A stretch of 64,000 bases of DNA from Auanema rhodensis (Eukaryota; Nematoda; Chromadorea; Rhabditida; Rhabditidae). How positions within the stretch are numbered: position 1 is the stretch's first letter; each line of letters opens with the position of its first letter. Position numbers and translations under genes: made by a program. Of the stretch, positions 33,099 through 47,400 are shown one piece after another. The stretch is taken from NCBI GenBank assembly GCA_964057225.1, contig OZ059895.1, positions 9,920,001-9,984,000 on the forward strand. The letters are read 5' to 3'. The notes beneath the pieces were generated by a model that did no database searches, was not told the origin of the DNA, and saw only the letters and a program-made list of their open reading frames with translations.

Positions 33099-35498
33099 AC
33101 AAGGATAAGTAGGTAAACCATTGAATATCAGATATTTTCGCTTACGACTATACCACGTTAAAAGTACGCCATACAGCTGATTTTCAATTTTATCTCTTCC
33201 GTAACAAATGTTTTCAATTTTCAAGCAGTTTTACTTAGATAGCTCAACCAAAGGAGAGCAAATTATCTTCAATCTTATTTCTATATTACAGTTATAAACC
33301 AGAGGTTATTGAACCTTCATCTTAACTTTACTGTTTCTATCTATTTCCTATCAAAACAAACATTGTTTAAACACTATGCAACTATGAAACCTTTTTTAAT
33401 TTATTGTATTTGGAGCTCATAAGATTTGATATCATTGAGGGATCCAGATGAAACGTGGAAAATTACATAACTAACATGAAATTGGAAAAAAAACTATAAC
33501 GGGGATGAGTATGTTAACCATTGAATATCAGATAATTTCTCTTACGACCATACTACGTTGAAAGTACGCCATACAGCTGATTTTCATTTTTATCTCTTCC
33601 GTAACAAATGTTTTCAATTTTCAAGCAGTTTTACTTAGATAGCTCAACCAAAGGAGAGCAAATTATCTTCAATCTTATTTCTATATTACAGTTATAAACC
33701 AGAGGTTATTGAACCTTCATCTTAACTTTACTGTTTCTATCTATTTCCTATCAAAACAAACATTGTTTAAACACTATGCAACTATGAAACCTTTTTTAAT
33801 TTATTGTATTTGGAGCTCATAAGATTTGATATCATTGAGGGATCCAGATGAAACGTGGAAAATTACATAACTAACATGAAATTGGAAAAAAAACTATAAC
33901 AAGGATAAGTAGGTAAACCATTGAATATCAGATATTTTCGCTTACGACTATACCACGTTAAAAGTACGCCATACAGCTGATTTTCAATTTTATCTCTTCC
34001 GTAACAAATGTTTTCAATTTTCAAGCTCTTTTACTTGGATAGCTCAACCAAAGGAAAGCAAATTATCTTCAATTTTATTTCTATATTACAGTTATAAACC
34101 AGTAGGTAATGAACCTTCATCTTGACTTTACTGTTTCCATCCATTTCCTTTTGAAACAAACATTGTTTAAACACTATACAACTGTGAAACCTTTTTTTAT
34201 TTATTGTATTTGGAGCTCATAAAATTTGATATCATCGAGGGATCCAGATGGAAGGTGGAAAATTACATAACTAACATGAAATTGGAAAAAAAACTATAAC
34301 GGGGATAAGTATGTTAACGATTGAATGTCAGATATTTTCGCTTACGACCATACCACCTTGAAAGTACGCCATACAGCTGATTTTCAATTTTATCTCTTCC
34401 GTAACAAATGTTTTCAATTTTCAAGCAGTTTTACTTAGATAGCTCAACCAAAGGAGAGCAAATTTTCTTCAATCTTATTTCTATATTAAAGTTATAAACC
34501 AGTAGTTATTGAACCTTCATCTTAACTTTACTGTTTCTATCTATTTCCTATCAAAACAAACATTATTTAAACATTATGCAACTATGAAACTATTTTTATA
34601 TATTGTATTTAGAGCTCATAAGATTTAATATCATCGAGGGATCCAAATGGAACGTGGAAAATTACATAACTAACAAGAAATTGGAAAAAAAACTATAACG
34701 AGGATAAGTAGGTAAACCATTGAATATCAGATATTTTGGCTTACGACCATACCACGTTAAAAGTACGCCATACAGCTGATTTTCAATTTTATCTCTTCCG
34801 TAATAAATGTTTTCAATTTTCAAGCAGTTTAATTTAGATAGCTCAACCAAAGAAGAGCAAAATATCTTCAATCTTATTTCCATATTACAGTCATAAACCA
34901 GTAGGTAATAAAACTTCATCTTGAATTTACTGTTTCTATCTATTTCCTATCGAAACAAACATTGTTTAAACACTATACAACTGTAAAACCTTTTTTAATT
35001 TATTGTATTTGAAGCTCATAAGATTTGATATCATCGAGGGATCCAGATGGAAGGTGGAAAATTACATAACTAACATGAAATTGGAAAAAAAACTATAACG
35101 GGGATAAGTATGTTAACGATTGAATATCAGATATTTTCGCTTACGACCATACCACCTTGAAAGTACGCCATACAGCTGATTTTCAATTTTATCTCTTCCG
35201 TAACAAATGTTTTCAATTTTCAAGCAGTTTTACTTAGATAGCTCAACCAAAGGAGAGCAAATTATCTTCAATCTTATTTCTATATTACAGTTATAAACCA
35301 GTAGTTATTGAACCTTCATCTTAACTTTACTGTTTCTATCTATTTCCAATCAAAACAAACATTGTTTAAACACTATACAACTGTAAAACCTTTTTTAATT
35401 TATTGTATTTGAAGCTCATAAGATTTGATATCATCGAGGGATCCAGATGGAAGGTGGAAAATTACATAACTAACATGAAATTGGAGAAAAACCATAAC
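33099..35498 (+). repeat. Six-monomer block, repeated at about 38296-40696
   Basis: The monomer order is the same in both places: AAGGATAAG with CAGAGGTTATTG, GGGGATGAG with TACTACGTTG, AAGGATAAG with AAGCTCTTTTAC, GATTGAATGTCAG, the 85-codon-frame monomer with GATATTTTGGC, and CCACCTTG. The joining monomer GGAGAAAAACCATAACGAGG follows each. A related block at 30300-32700 has one additional monomer. Confidence 0.8.
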
Positions 35499-38400
35499 GA
35501 GGTTAAGTAGGTAAACCATTGAATATCAGAAATTTTCTCTTACGACCATACCACGTTGAAAGTACGCCATGCAACTGATTTTCAATTTTATCTTTTCCGT
35601 AACAAATGTTTTCAATTTTCAAGCACTTTTACTTGGATAGCTCAACCAAAGCAAAGCAAATTATCTTTAATTTTATTTCTATATTACAGTTATAAACCAG
35701 TAGGTAATGAACCTTCATCTTGACTTTACTGTTTCCATCCATTTCCTTTTGAAACAAACATTGTTTAAACACTATACAACTGTGAAACCTTTTTTTATTT
35801 ATTGTATTTGGAGCTCATAAAATTTGATATCATCGAGGGATCCAGATGGAAGGTGGAAAATTACATAACTAACATGAAATTGGAAAAAAAACTATAACGG
35901 GGATAAGTATGTTAACGATTGAATGTCAGATATTTTCGCTTACGACCATATCACCTTGAAAGTACGCCATACAGCTGATTTTCAATTTTATCTCTTCCGT
36001 AACAAATGTTTTCAATTTTCAAGCAGTTTTACTTAGATAGCTCAACCAAAGGAGAGCAAATTTTCTTCAATCTTATTTCTATATTAAAGTTATAAACCAG
36101 TAGTTATTGAACCTTCATCTTAACTTTACTGTTTCTATCTATTTCCTATCAAAACAAACATTATTTAAACATTATGCAACTATGAAACTATTTTTATATA
36201 TTGTATTTAGAGCTCATAAGATTTAATATCATCGAGGGATCCAAATGGAACGTGGAAAATTACATAACTAACAAGAAATTGGAAAAAAAACTATAACGAG
36301 GATAAGTAGGTAAACCATTGAATATCAGATATTTTGGCTTACGACCATACCACGTTAAAAGTACGCCATACAGCTGATTTTCAATTTTATCTCTTCCGTA
36401 ATAAATGTTTTCAATTTTCAAGCAGTTTAATTTAGATAGCTCAACCAAAGAAGAGCAAAATATCTTCAATCTTATTTCCATATTACAGTCATAAACCAGT
36501 AGGTAATAAAACTTCATCTTGAATTTACTGTTTCTATCTATTTCCTATCGAAACAAACATTGTTTAAACACTATACAACTGTAAAACCTTTTTTAATTTA
36601 TTGTATTTGAAGCTCATAAGATTTGATATCATCGAGGGATCCAGATGGAAGGTGGAAAATTACATAACTAACATGAAATTGGAAAAAAAACTATAACGGG
36701 GATAAGTATGTTAACGATTGAATATCAGATATTTTCGCTTACGACCATACCACCTTGAAAGTACGCCATACAGCTGATTTTCAATTTTATCTCTTCCGTA
36801 ACAAATGTTTTCAATTTTCAAGCAGTTTTACTTAGATAGCTCAACCAAAGGAGAGCAAATTATCTTCAATCTTATTTCTATATTACAGTTATAAACCAGT
36901 AGTTATTGAACCTTCATCTTAACTTTACTGTTTCTATCTATTTCCAATCAAAACAAACATTGTTTAAACACTATACAACTGTAAAACCTTTTTTAATTTA
37001 TTGTATTTGAAGCTCATAAGATTTGATATCATCGAGGGATCCAGATGGAAGGTGGAAAATTACATAACTAACATGAAATTGGAGAAAAACCATAACGAGG
37101 TTAAGTAGGTAAACCATTGAATATCAGAAATTTTCTCTTACGACCATACCACGTTGAAAGTACGCCATGCAACTGATTTTCAATTTTATCTTTTCCGTAA
37201 CAAATGTTTTCAATTTTCAAGCACTTTTACTTAGATAGCTCAACCAAAGCAAAGCAAATTATCTTTAATTTTATTTCTATATTACAGTTATAAACCAGTA
37301 GTTAATGAAAATTCATCTTGAATTTACTGTTTCTATCTATTTCCTATCAAAACAAACATTGTTTAAACACTATGCAACTATGAAACCTTTCTTAATTTAT
37401 TGTATTTGGAGCTCATAAGATTTGATATCATTGAGGGATACAGATGAAACGTGGAAAATTACATAACTAACATGAAATTAGAAAAAAAACTATAACGGGG
37501 ATGAGTATGTTAACCATTGAATATCAGATATTTTCGCTTACGACCATACCACGTTGAAAGTACGCCATACAGCTGATTTTCAATTTTATCTCTTCCGTAA
37601 CAAATGTTTCCAATTTTCAAGCAGTTTTACTTAGATAGCTCAACCAAAGGAGAGCAAATTATCTTCAATCTTATTTCTATATTACAGTTATAAACCAGTA
37701 GTTATTGAACCTTCATCTTAACTTTACTGTTTCTATCTATTTCCTATCGAAAGCAACTTTGTTCAAACACTATACAACTGTGAAACCTTTTTTAATTTCT
37801 TGTATTTGGAGCTCATAAGATTTGATATCATCGAGGGATCCAGATAGAACGTGGAAAATTACATAACTAACATGAAATTGGAAAAAAACCATAACGAGGT
37901 TAAGTAGGTAAACCATTGAATATCAGATATTTTCTCTTACGACCATACCACGTTGAAAGTACGCCATGCAACTGATTTTCAATTTTATCTTTTCCGTAAC
38001 AAATGTTTTCAATTTTCAAGCACTTTTACTTAGATAGCTCAACCAAAGCAAAGCAAAATATCTTCAATTTTATTTCTATATTACAGTTATAAACCAGTAG
38101 GTAATGAAACTTCATCTTGAATTTACTGTTTCTATCTATTTCCTATCGAAACAAACATTGTTTAAACACTATACAACTGTAAAACCTTTTCTTATTTAAT
38201 GTATTTGAAGCTCATAAGATTTGATATCATCGAGGGATCCAGATGGAACGTGAAAAATTACATAACTAACATGAAATTGGAAAAAAAACTATAACAAGGA
38301 TAAGTAGGTAAACCATTGAATATCAGATATTTTCGCTTACGACTATACCACGTTAAAAGTACGCCATACAGCTGATTTTCAATTTTATCTCTTCCGTAAC

Positions 38401-41400
38401 AAATGTTTTGAATTTTCAAGCAGTTTTACTTAGATAGCTCAACCAAAGGAGAGCAAATTATCTTCAATCTTATTTCTATATTACAGTTATAAACCAGAGG
38501 TTATTGAACCTTCATCTTAACTTTACTGTTTCTATCTATTTCCTATCAAAACAAACATTGTTTAAACACTATGCAACTATGAAACCTTTTTTAATTTATT
38601 GTATTTGGAGCTCATAAGATTTGATATCATTGAGGGATCCAGATGAAACGTGGTAAATTACATAACTAACATGAATTTGGAAAAAAAACTATAACGGGGA
38701 TGAGTATGTTAACCATTGAATATCAGATAATTTCTCTTACGACCATACTACGTTGAAAGTACGCCATACAGCTGATTTTCATTTTTATCTCTTCCGTAAC
38801 AAATGTTTTCAATTTTCAAGCAGTTTTACTTAGATAGCTCAACCAAAGGAGAGCAAATTATCTTCAATCTTATTTCTATATTACAGTTATAAACCAGAGG
38901 TTATTGAACCTTCATCTTAACTTTACTGTTTCTATCTATTTCCTATCAAAACAAACATTGTTTAAACGCTATGCAACTATGAAACCTTTTTTAATTTATT
39001 GTATTTGGAGCTCATAAGATTTGATATCATTGAGGGATCCAGATGAAACGTGGAAAATTACATAACTAACATGAAATTGGAAAAAAAACTATAACAAGGA
39101 TAAGTAGGTAAACCATTGAATATCAGATATTTTTGCTTACGACTATACCACGTTAAAAGTACGCCATACAGCTGATTTTCAATTTTATCTCTTCCGTAAC
39201 AAATGTTTTCAATTTTCAAGCTCTTTTACTTGGATAGCTCAACCAAAGGAAAGCAAATTATCTTCAATTTTATTACTATATTACAGTTATAAACCAGTAG
39301 GTAATGAACCTTCATCTTGACTTTACTGTTTCCATCCATTTCCTTTTGAAACAAACATTGTTTAAACACTATACAACTGTGAAACCTTTTTTTATTTATT
39401 GTATTTGGAGCTCATAAAATTTGATATCATCGAGGGATCCAGATGGAAGGTGGAAAATTACATAACTAACATGAAATTGGAAAAAAAACTATAACGGGGA
39501 TAAGTATGTTAACGATTGAATGTCAGATATTTTCGCTTACGACCATATCACCTTGAAAGTACGCCATACAGCTGATTTTCAATTTTATCTCTTCCGTAAC
39601 AAATGTTTTCAATTTTCAAGCAGTTTTACTTAGATAGCTCAACCAAAGGAGAGCAAATTTTCTTCAATCTTATTTCTATATTACAGTTATAAACCAGTAG
39701 TTATTGAACCTTCATCTTAACTTTACTGTTTCTATCTATTTCCTATCAAAACAAACATTATTTAAACATTATGCAACTATGAAACTATTTTTATATATTG
39801 TATTTAGAGCTCATAAGATTTAATATCATCGAGGGATCCAAATGGAACGTGGAAAATTACATAACTAACAAGAAATTGGAAAAAAAACTATAACGAGGAT
39901 AAGTAGGTAAACCATTGAATATCAGATATTTTGGCTTACGACCATACCACGTTAAAAGTACGCCATACAGCTGATTTTCAATTTTATCTCTTCCGTAATA
40001 AATGTTTTCAATTTTCAAGCAGTTTAATTTAGATAGCTCAACCAAAGAAGAGCAAAATATCTTCAATCTTATTTCCATATTACAGTCATAAACCAGTAGG
40101 TAATAAAACTTCATCTTGAATTTACTGTTTCTATCTATTTCCTATCGAAACAAACATTGTTTAAACACTATACAACTGTAAAACCTTTTTTAATTTATTG
40201 TATTTGAAGCTCATAAGATTTGATATCATCGAGGGATCCAGATGGAAGGTGGAAAATTACATAACTAACATGAAATTGGAAAAAAAACTATAACGGGGAT
40301 AAGTATGTTAACGATTGAATATCAGATATTTTCGCTTACGACCATACCACCTTGAAAGTACGCCATACAGCTGATTTTCAATTTTATCTCTTCCGTAACA
40401 AATGTTTTCAATTTTCAAGCAGTTTTACTTAGATAGCTCAACCAAAGGAGAGCAAATTATCTTCAATCTTATTTCTATATTACAGTTATAAACCAGTAGT
40501 TATTGAACCTTCATCTTAACTTTACTGTTTCTATCTATTTCCAATCAAAACAAACATTGTTTAAACACTATACAACTGTAAAACCTTTTTTAATTTATTG
40601 TATTTGAAGCTCATAAGATTTGATATCATCGAGGGATCCAGATGGAAGGTGGAAAATTACATAACTAACATGAAATTGGAGAAAAACCATAACGAGGTTA
40701 AGTAGGTAAACCATTGAATATCAGAAATTTTCTCTTACGACCATACCACGTTGAAAGTACGCCATGCAACTGATTTTCAATTTTATCTTTTCCGTAACAA
40801 ATGTTTTCAATTTTCAAGCACTTTTACTTAGATAGCTCAACCAAAGCAAAGCAAATTATCTTTAATTTTATTTCTATATTACAGTTATAAACCAGTAGTT
40901 AATGAAAATTCATCTTGAATTTACTGTTTCTATCTATTTCCTATCAAAACAAACATTGTTTAAACACTATGCAACTATGAAACCTTTCTTAATTTATTGT
41001 ATTTGGAGCTCATAAGATTTGATATCATTGAGGGATACATATGAAACGTGGAAAATTACATAACTAACATGAAATTAGAAAAAAAACTATAACGGGGATG
41101 AGTATGTTAACCATTGAATATCAGATATTTTCGCTTACGACCATACCACGTTGAAAGTACGCCATACAGCTGATTTTCAATTTTATCTTTTCCGTAACAA
41201 ATGTTTTCAATTTTCAAGCACTTTTACTTAGATAGCTCAACCAAAGCAAAGCAAATTATCTTCAATTTTATTTCTATATTACAGTTATAAACCAGTAGTT
41301 AATGAAAATTCATCTTGAATTTACTGTTTCTATCTATTTCCTATCAAAACAAACATTATTTAAACATTATGCAACTATGAAACCTTTTTTAATTTATTGT

Positions 41401-44400
41401 ATTTAGAGCTCATAAGATTTAATATCATCGAGGGATCCAAATGGAACGTGGAAAATTACATAACTAACATGAAATTGGAAAAAAACCATAACGAGGTTAA
41501 GTAGGTAAACCATTGAATATCAGATATTTTCTCTTACGACCATACCACGTTGAAAGTACGCCATGCAACTGATTTTCAATTTTATCTTTTCCGTAACAAA
41601 TGTTTTCAATTTTCAAGCACTTTTACTTAGATAGCTCAACCAAAGCAAAGCAAATTATCTTCAATTTTATTTCTATATTACAGTTATAAACCAGTAGTTA
41701 ATGAAAATTCATCTTGAATTTACTGTTTCTATCTATTTCCTATCAAAACAAACATTATTTAAACATTATGCAACTATGAAACCTTTTTTAATTTATTGTA
41801 TTTAGAGCTCATAAGATTTAATATCATCGAGGAATCCAGATGAAACGTAAAAAATTACATAACTAACATGAAATTGGAAAAAAACCATAACGAGGTTAAG
41901 TAGGTAAACCATTGAATATCAGATATTTTCTCTTACGACCATACCACGTTGAAAGTACGCCATGCAACTGATTTTCAATTTTATCTTTTCCGTAACAAAT
42001 GTTTTCAATTTTCAAGCACTTTCACTTAGATAGCTCAACCAAAGCAAAGCAAATTATCTTCAATTTTATTTCTATATTACAGTTATAAACCAGTAGTTAA
42101 TGAAAATTCATCTAGAATTTACTGTTTCTATCTATTTCCTATCAAAACAAACATTGTTTAAACACTATACAACTGTAAAACTTTTTTAATTTATTGTATT
42201 TGAAGCTCATAAGATTTGATATCATCGAGGGATCCAGATGGAACGTGGAAAATTACATAACTAACATGAAATTGGAAAAAAACCATAACGAGGTTAAGTA
42301 GGTAAACCATTGAATATCAGAAATTTTCTCTTACGACCATACCACGTTGAAAGTACGCCATGCAACTGATTTTCAATTTTATCTTTTCCGTAACAAATGT
42401 TTTCAATTTTCAAGCACTTTTACTTAGATAGCTCAACCAAAGCAAAGCAAATTATCTTTAATTTTATTTCTATATTACAGTTATAAACCAGTAGTTAATG
42501 AAAATTCATCTTGAATTTACTGTTTCTATCTATTTCCTATCAAAACAAACATTGTTTAAACACTATGCAACTATGAAACCTTTCTTAATTTATTGTATTT
42601 GGAGCTCATAAGATTTGATATCATTGAGGGATACAGATGAAACGTGGAAAATTACATAACTAACATGAAATTAGAAAAAAAACTATAACGGGGATGAGTA
42701 TGTTAACCATTGAATATCAGATATTTTCGCTTACGACCATACCACGTTGAAAGTACGCCATACAGCTGATTTTCAATTTTATCTCTTCCGTAACAAATGT
42801 TTTCAATTTTCAAGCAGTTTTACTTAGATAGCTCAACCAAAGGAGAGCAAATTATCTTCAATCTTTTTTTTATATTACAGTTATAAACCAGTAGTTATTG
42901 AACCTTCATCTTAACTTTCCTGTTTCTATCTATTTCCTATCAAAACAAACAGTGTTTAAACACTATGCAACTATGAAACCTTTTTTAATTTATTGTATTT
43001 GGAGCTCATAAGAATTGATATCATTGAGGGCTCCAGATGAAACGTGGAAAATTACATAACTAACATGAAATTGGAGAAAAAACTATAACAAGGATAAGCA
43101 GGTAAACCATTGAATATCAGATATTTTCGCTAACGACTATACCACGTTAAAAGTACGCCATACAGCTGATTTTCAATTTTATCTCTTCCGTAACAAATGT
43201 TTTCAATTTTCAAGCAATTTTACTTGGATAGCTCAACCAAAGGAAAGCAAATTATCTTCAATTTTATTTCTATATTACAGTTATAAACCAGTAGGTATTG
43301 AACCTTCATCTTGACTTTACTGTTTCTATCTATTTCCTATCAAAACAAACATTATTTAAACATTATGCAACTATGAAACCTTTTTTAATTTATTGTATTT
43401 AGAGCTCAAAAGATTTAATATCATCGAGGGATCCAAATGGAACGTGGAAAATTACATAACTAACATGAAATTGGAAAAAAAACTATAACGAGGATAAGTA
43501 GGTAAACCATCGAATATCAGATATTTTGGCTTACGACCATACCACGTTAAAAGTACGCCATACAGCTGATTTTCAATTTTATCTCTTCCGTAATAAATGT
43601 TTTCAATTTTCAAGCAGTTTAATTTAGATAGCTCAACCAAAGAAGAGCAAAATATCTTCAATCTTATTTCCATATTACAGTCATAAACCAGTAGGTAATA
43701 AAACTTCATCTTGAATTTACTGTTTCTATCTATTTCCTATCGAAACAAACATTGTTTAAACACTATACAACTGTAAAACCTTTTTTAATTTATTGTTTTT
43801 GAAGCTCATAAGATTTGATATCATCGAGGGATCCAGATGGAAGGTGGAAAATTACATAACTAACATGAAATTGGAAAAAAAACTATAACGGGGATAAGTA
43901 TGTTAACGATTGAATATCAGATATTTTCGCTTACGACCATACCACCTTGAAAGTACGCCATACAGCTGATTTTTAATTTTATCTCTTCCGTAACAAATGT
44001 TTTCATTTTTCAAGCAGTTTCACTTAGATAGCTCAACCAAAGGAGAGCAAATTATCTTCAATCTTATTTCTATATTACAGTTATAAACCAGTAGTTAATG
44101 AAAATTCATCTTGAATTTACTGTTTCTATCTATTTCCTATCAAAACAAACATTGTTTAAACACTATACAACTGTAAAACCTTTTTTAATTTATTGTATTT
44201 GAAGCTCATAAGATTTGATATCATCGAGGGATCCAGATGGAACGTGGAAAATTACATAACTAACATGAAATTGGAAAAAACCATAACGAGGATGAGTATG
44301 TTAACCATTGAATATCAGATATTTTCGCTTACGACCATACCACGTTGAAAGTACGCCATACAGCTGATTTTCAATTTTATCTCTTCCGTAACAAATGTTT

Positions 44401-47400
44401 TCAATTTTCAAGCAGTTTTACTTAGATAGCTCAACCAAAGGAGAGCAAATTATCTTCAATCTTTTTTTTATATTACAGTTATAAAACAGTAGTTATTGAA
44501 CCTTCATCTTAACTTTCCTGTTTCTATCTATTTCCTATCAAAACAAACAGTGTTTAAACACTATGCAACTATAAAACCTTTTTTAATTTATTGTATTTGG
44601 AGCTCATAAGAATTGATATCATTGAGGGATCCAGATGAAACGTGGAAAATTACATAACTAACATGAAATTGGAGAAAAAACTATAACAAAGATAAGCAGG
44701 TAAACCATTGAATATCAGATATTTTCGCTCACGACTATACCACGTTAAAAGTACGCCATACAGCTGATTTTCAATTTTATCTCTTCCGTAACAAATGTTT
44801 TTAATTTTCAAGCACTTTTACTTGGATAGCTCAACCAAAGGAAAGCAAATTATCTTCAATTTTATTTCTATATTACAGTTGTAAACCAGTAGGTAATGAA
44901 CCTTCATCTTGACTTTACTGTTTCTATTCATTTCCTTTCGAAACAAACATTGTTTAAACACTATACTACTGTGAAACCTTTTTATATTTATTGTATTTGG
45001 AGCTCATAAAATTTGATATCATCGAGGGATCCAGATGGAAGGTGGAAAATTACATAACTGACATGAAATTGGAAAAAAAACTATAACGGGGATAAGTATG
45101 TTAACGATTGAATATCAGATATTTTCGCTTACGACCATACCACCTTGAAAGTACGCCATACAGCTGATTTTCAATTTTATCTCTTCCGTAACAAATGTTT
45201 TCAATTTTCAAGCAGTTTTACTTAGATAGCTCAACCAAAGGAGAGCAAATTATCTTCAATCTTATTTCTATATTAAAGTTATAAACCAGTAGTTATTGAA
45301 CCTTCATCTTAACTTTACTGTTTCTATCTATTTCCTATCAAAACAAACATTATTTAAACATTATACAACTATGAAACCTTTTTTAATTTATTGTATTTGG
45401 AGCTCATAAGATTTGATATCATCGAGGGATCCAAATGGAACGTGGAAAATTACATAACTAACATGAAATTGGAAAAAAAACTATAGCGGGGATAAGTATG
45501 TTAACGATTGAATATCAGATATTTTCGCTTACGACTATACCACGTTAAAAGTACGCCATACAGCTGATTTTCAGATTTATCTCTTCCGTAACAAATGTTT
45601 TCAATTTTCAAGCACTTTTACTTGGATAGCTCAACCAAAGGAAAGCAAATTATCTTCAATTTTATTTCTATATTACAGTTATAAACCAGTAGGTAATGAA
45701 CCTTCATCTTGACTTTACTGTTTCCATCCATTTCCTTTCGAAACAAACATTGTTTAAACACTATACAACTGTGAAACCTTTTTTTATTTATTGTATTTGG
45801 AGCTCATAAAATTTGATATCATCGAGGGATCCAGATGGAAGGTGGAAAATTACATAACTAACATGAAATTGGAAAAAAAACTATAACGGGGATGAGTATG
45901 TTAACGATTGAATATCAGATATTTTCGCTTACGACCATATCACCTTGAAAGTATGCCATACAGCTGATTTTCAATTTTTTCTCTTCCGTAACAAATGTTC
46001 TCAATTTTCAAGCAGTTTTACTTAGATAGCTCAACCAAAGGAGAGCAAATTATCTTCAATCTTATTTCTATATTAAAGTTATAAACCAGTAGTTATTGAA
46101 CCTTCATCTTAACTTTACTGTTTCCATCTATTTCCTATCAAAACAAACATTGTTTAAACACTATGCAACTATGAAACCTTTCTTAATTTATTGTATTTGG
46201 AGCTCATAAGGTTTGATATCATTGAGGGATACAGATGAAACGTGGAAAATTACATAACAACATGAAATTAGAAAAAAAACTATAACGGGGATGAGTATGT
46301 TAACCATTGAATATCAGATATTTTCGCTTACGACCATACCACGTTGAAAGTACGCCATACAGCTGATTTTCAATTTTATCTCTTCCGTAACAAATGTTTT
46401 CAATTTTCAAGCAGTTTAATTTAGATAGCTCAACCAAAGAAGTGCAAAATATCTTCAATCTTATTTCCATATTACAGTCATAAACCAGTAGGTAATAAAA
46501 CTTCATCTTGAATTTACTGTTTCTATCTATTTCCTATCGAAACAAACATTGTTTAAACACTATACAACTGTAAAACCTTTTTTAATTTATTGTATTTGAA
46601 GCTCATAAGATTTGATATCATCGAGGGATCCAGATGGAAGGTGGAAAATTACATAACTAACATGAAATTGGAAAAAAACCATAACGAGGATAAGTAGGTA
46701 AACCATTGAATATCAGATATTTTCTCTTACGACCATACCACGTTGAAAGTACGCCATGCAACTGATTTTCAATTTTATCTTTTCCGTAACAAATGTTTTC
46801 AATTTTCAAGCACTTTTACTTAGATAGCTCAACCAAAGCAAAGCAAATTATCTTCAATTTTATTTCTATATTACAGTTATAAACCAGTAGGTAATGAACC
46901 TTCATCTTGACTTTACTGTTTCCATCCATTTCCTTTCGAAACAAACATTGTTTAAACACTATACAACTGTGAAACCTTTTTTTATTTATTGTATTTGGAG
47001 CTCATAAAATTTGATATCATCGAGGGATCCAGATGGAAGGTGGAAAATTACATAACTAACATGAAATTGGAAAAAAAACTATAACGGGGATAAGTATGTT
47101 AACGATTGAATATCAGATATTTTCGCTTACGACCATATCACCTTGAAAGTACGCCATACAGCTGATTTTCAATTTTATCTCTTCCGTAACAAATGTTTTC
47201 AATTTTCAAGCAGTTTTACTTAGATAGCTCAACCAAAGGAGAGCAAATTATCTTCAATCTTATTTCTATATTAAAGTTATAAACCAGTAGTTATTGAACC
47301 TTCATCTTAACTTTACTGTTTCTATCTATTTCCTATCAAAACAAACATTATTTAAACATTATACAACTATGAAACCTTTTTTAATTTATTGTATTTGGAG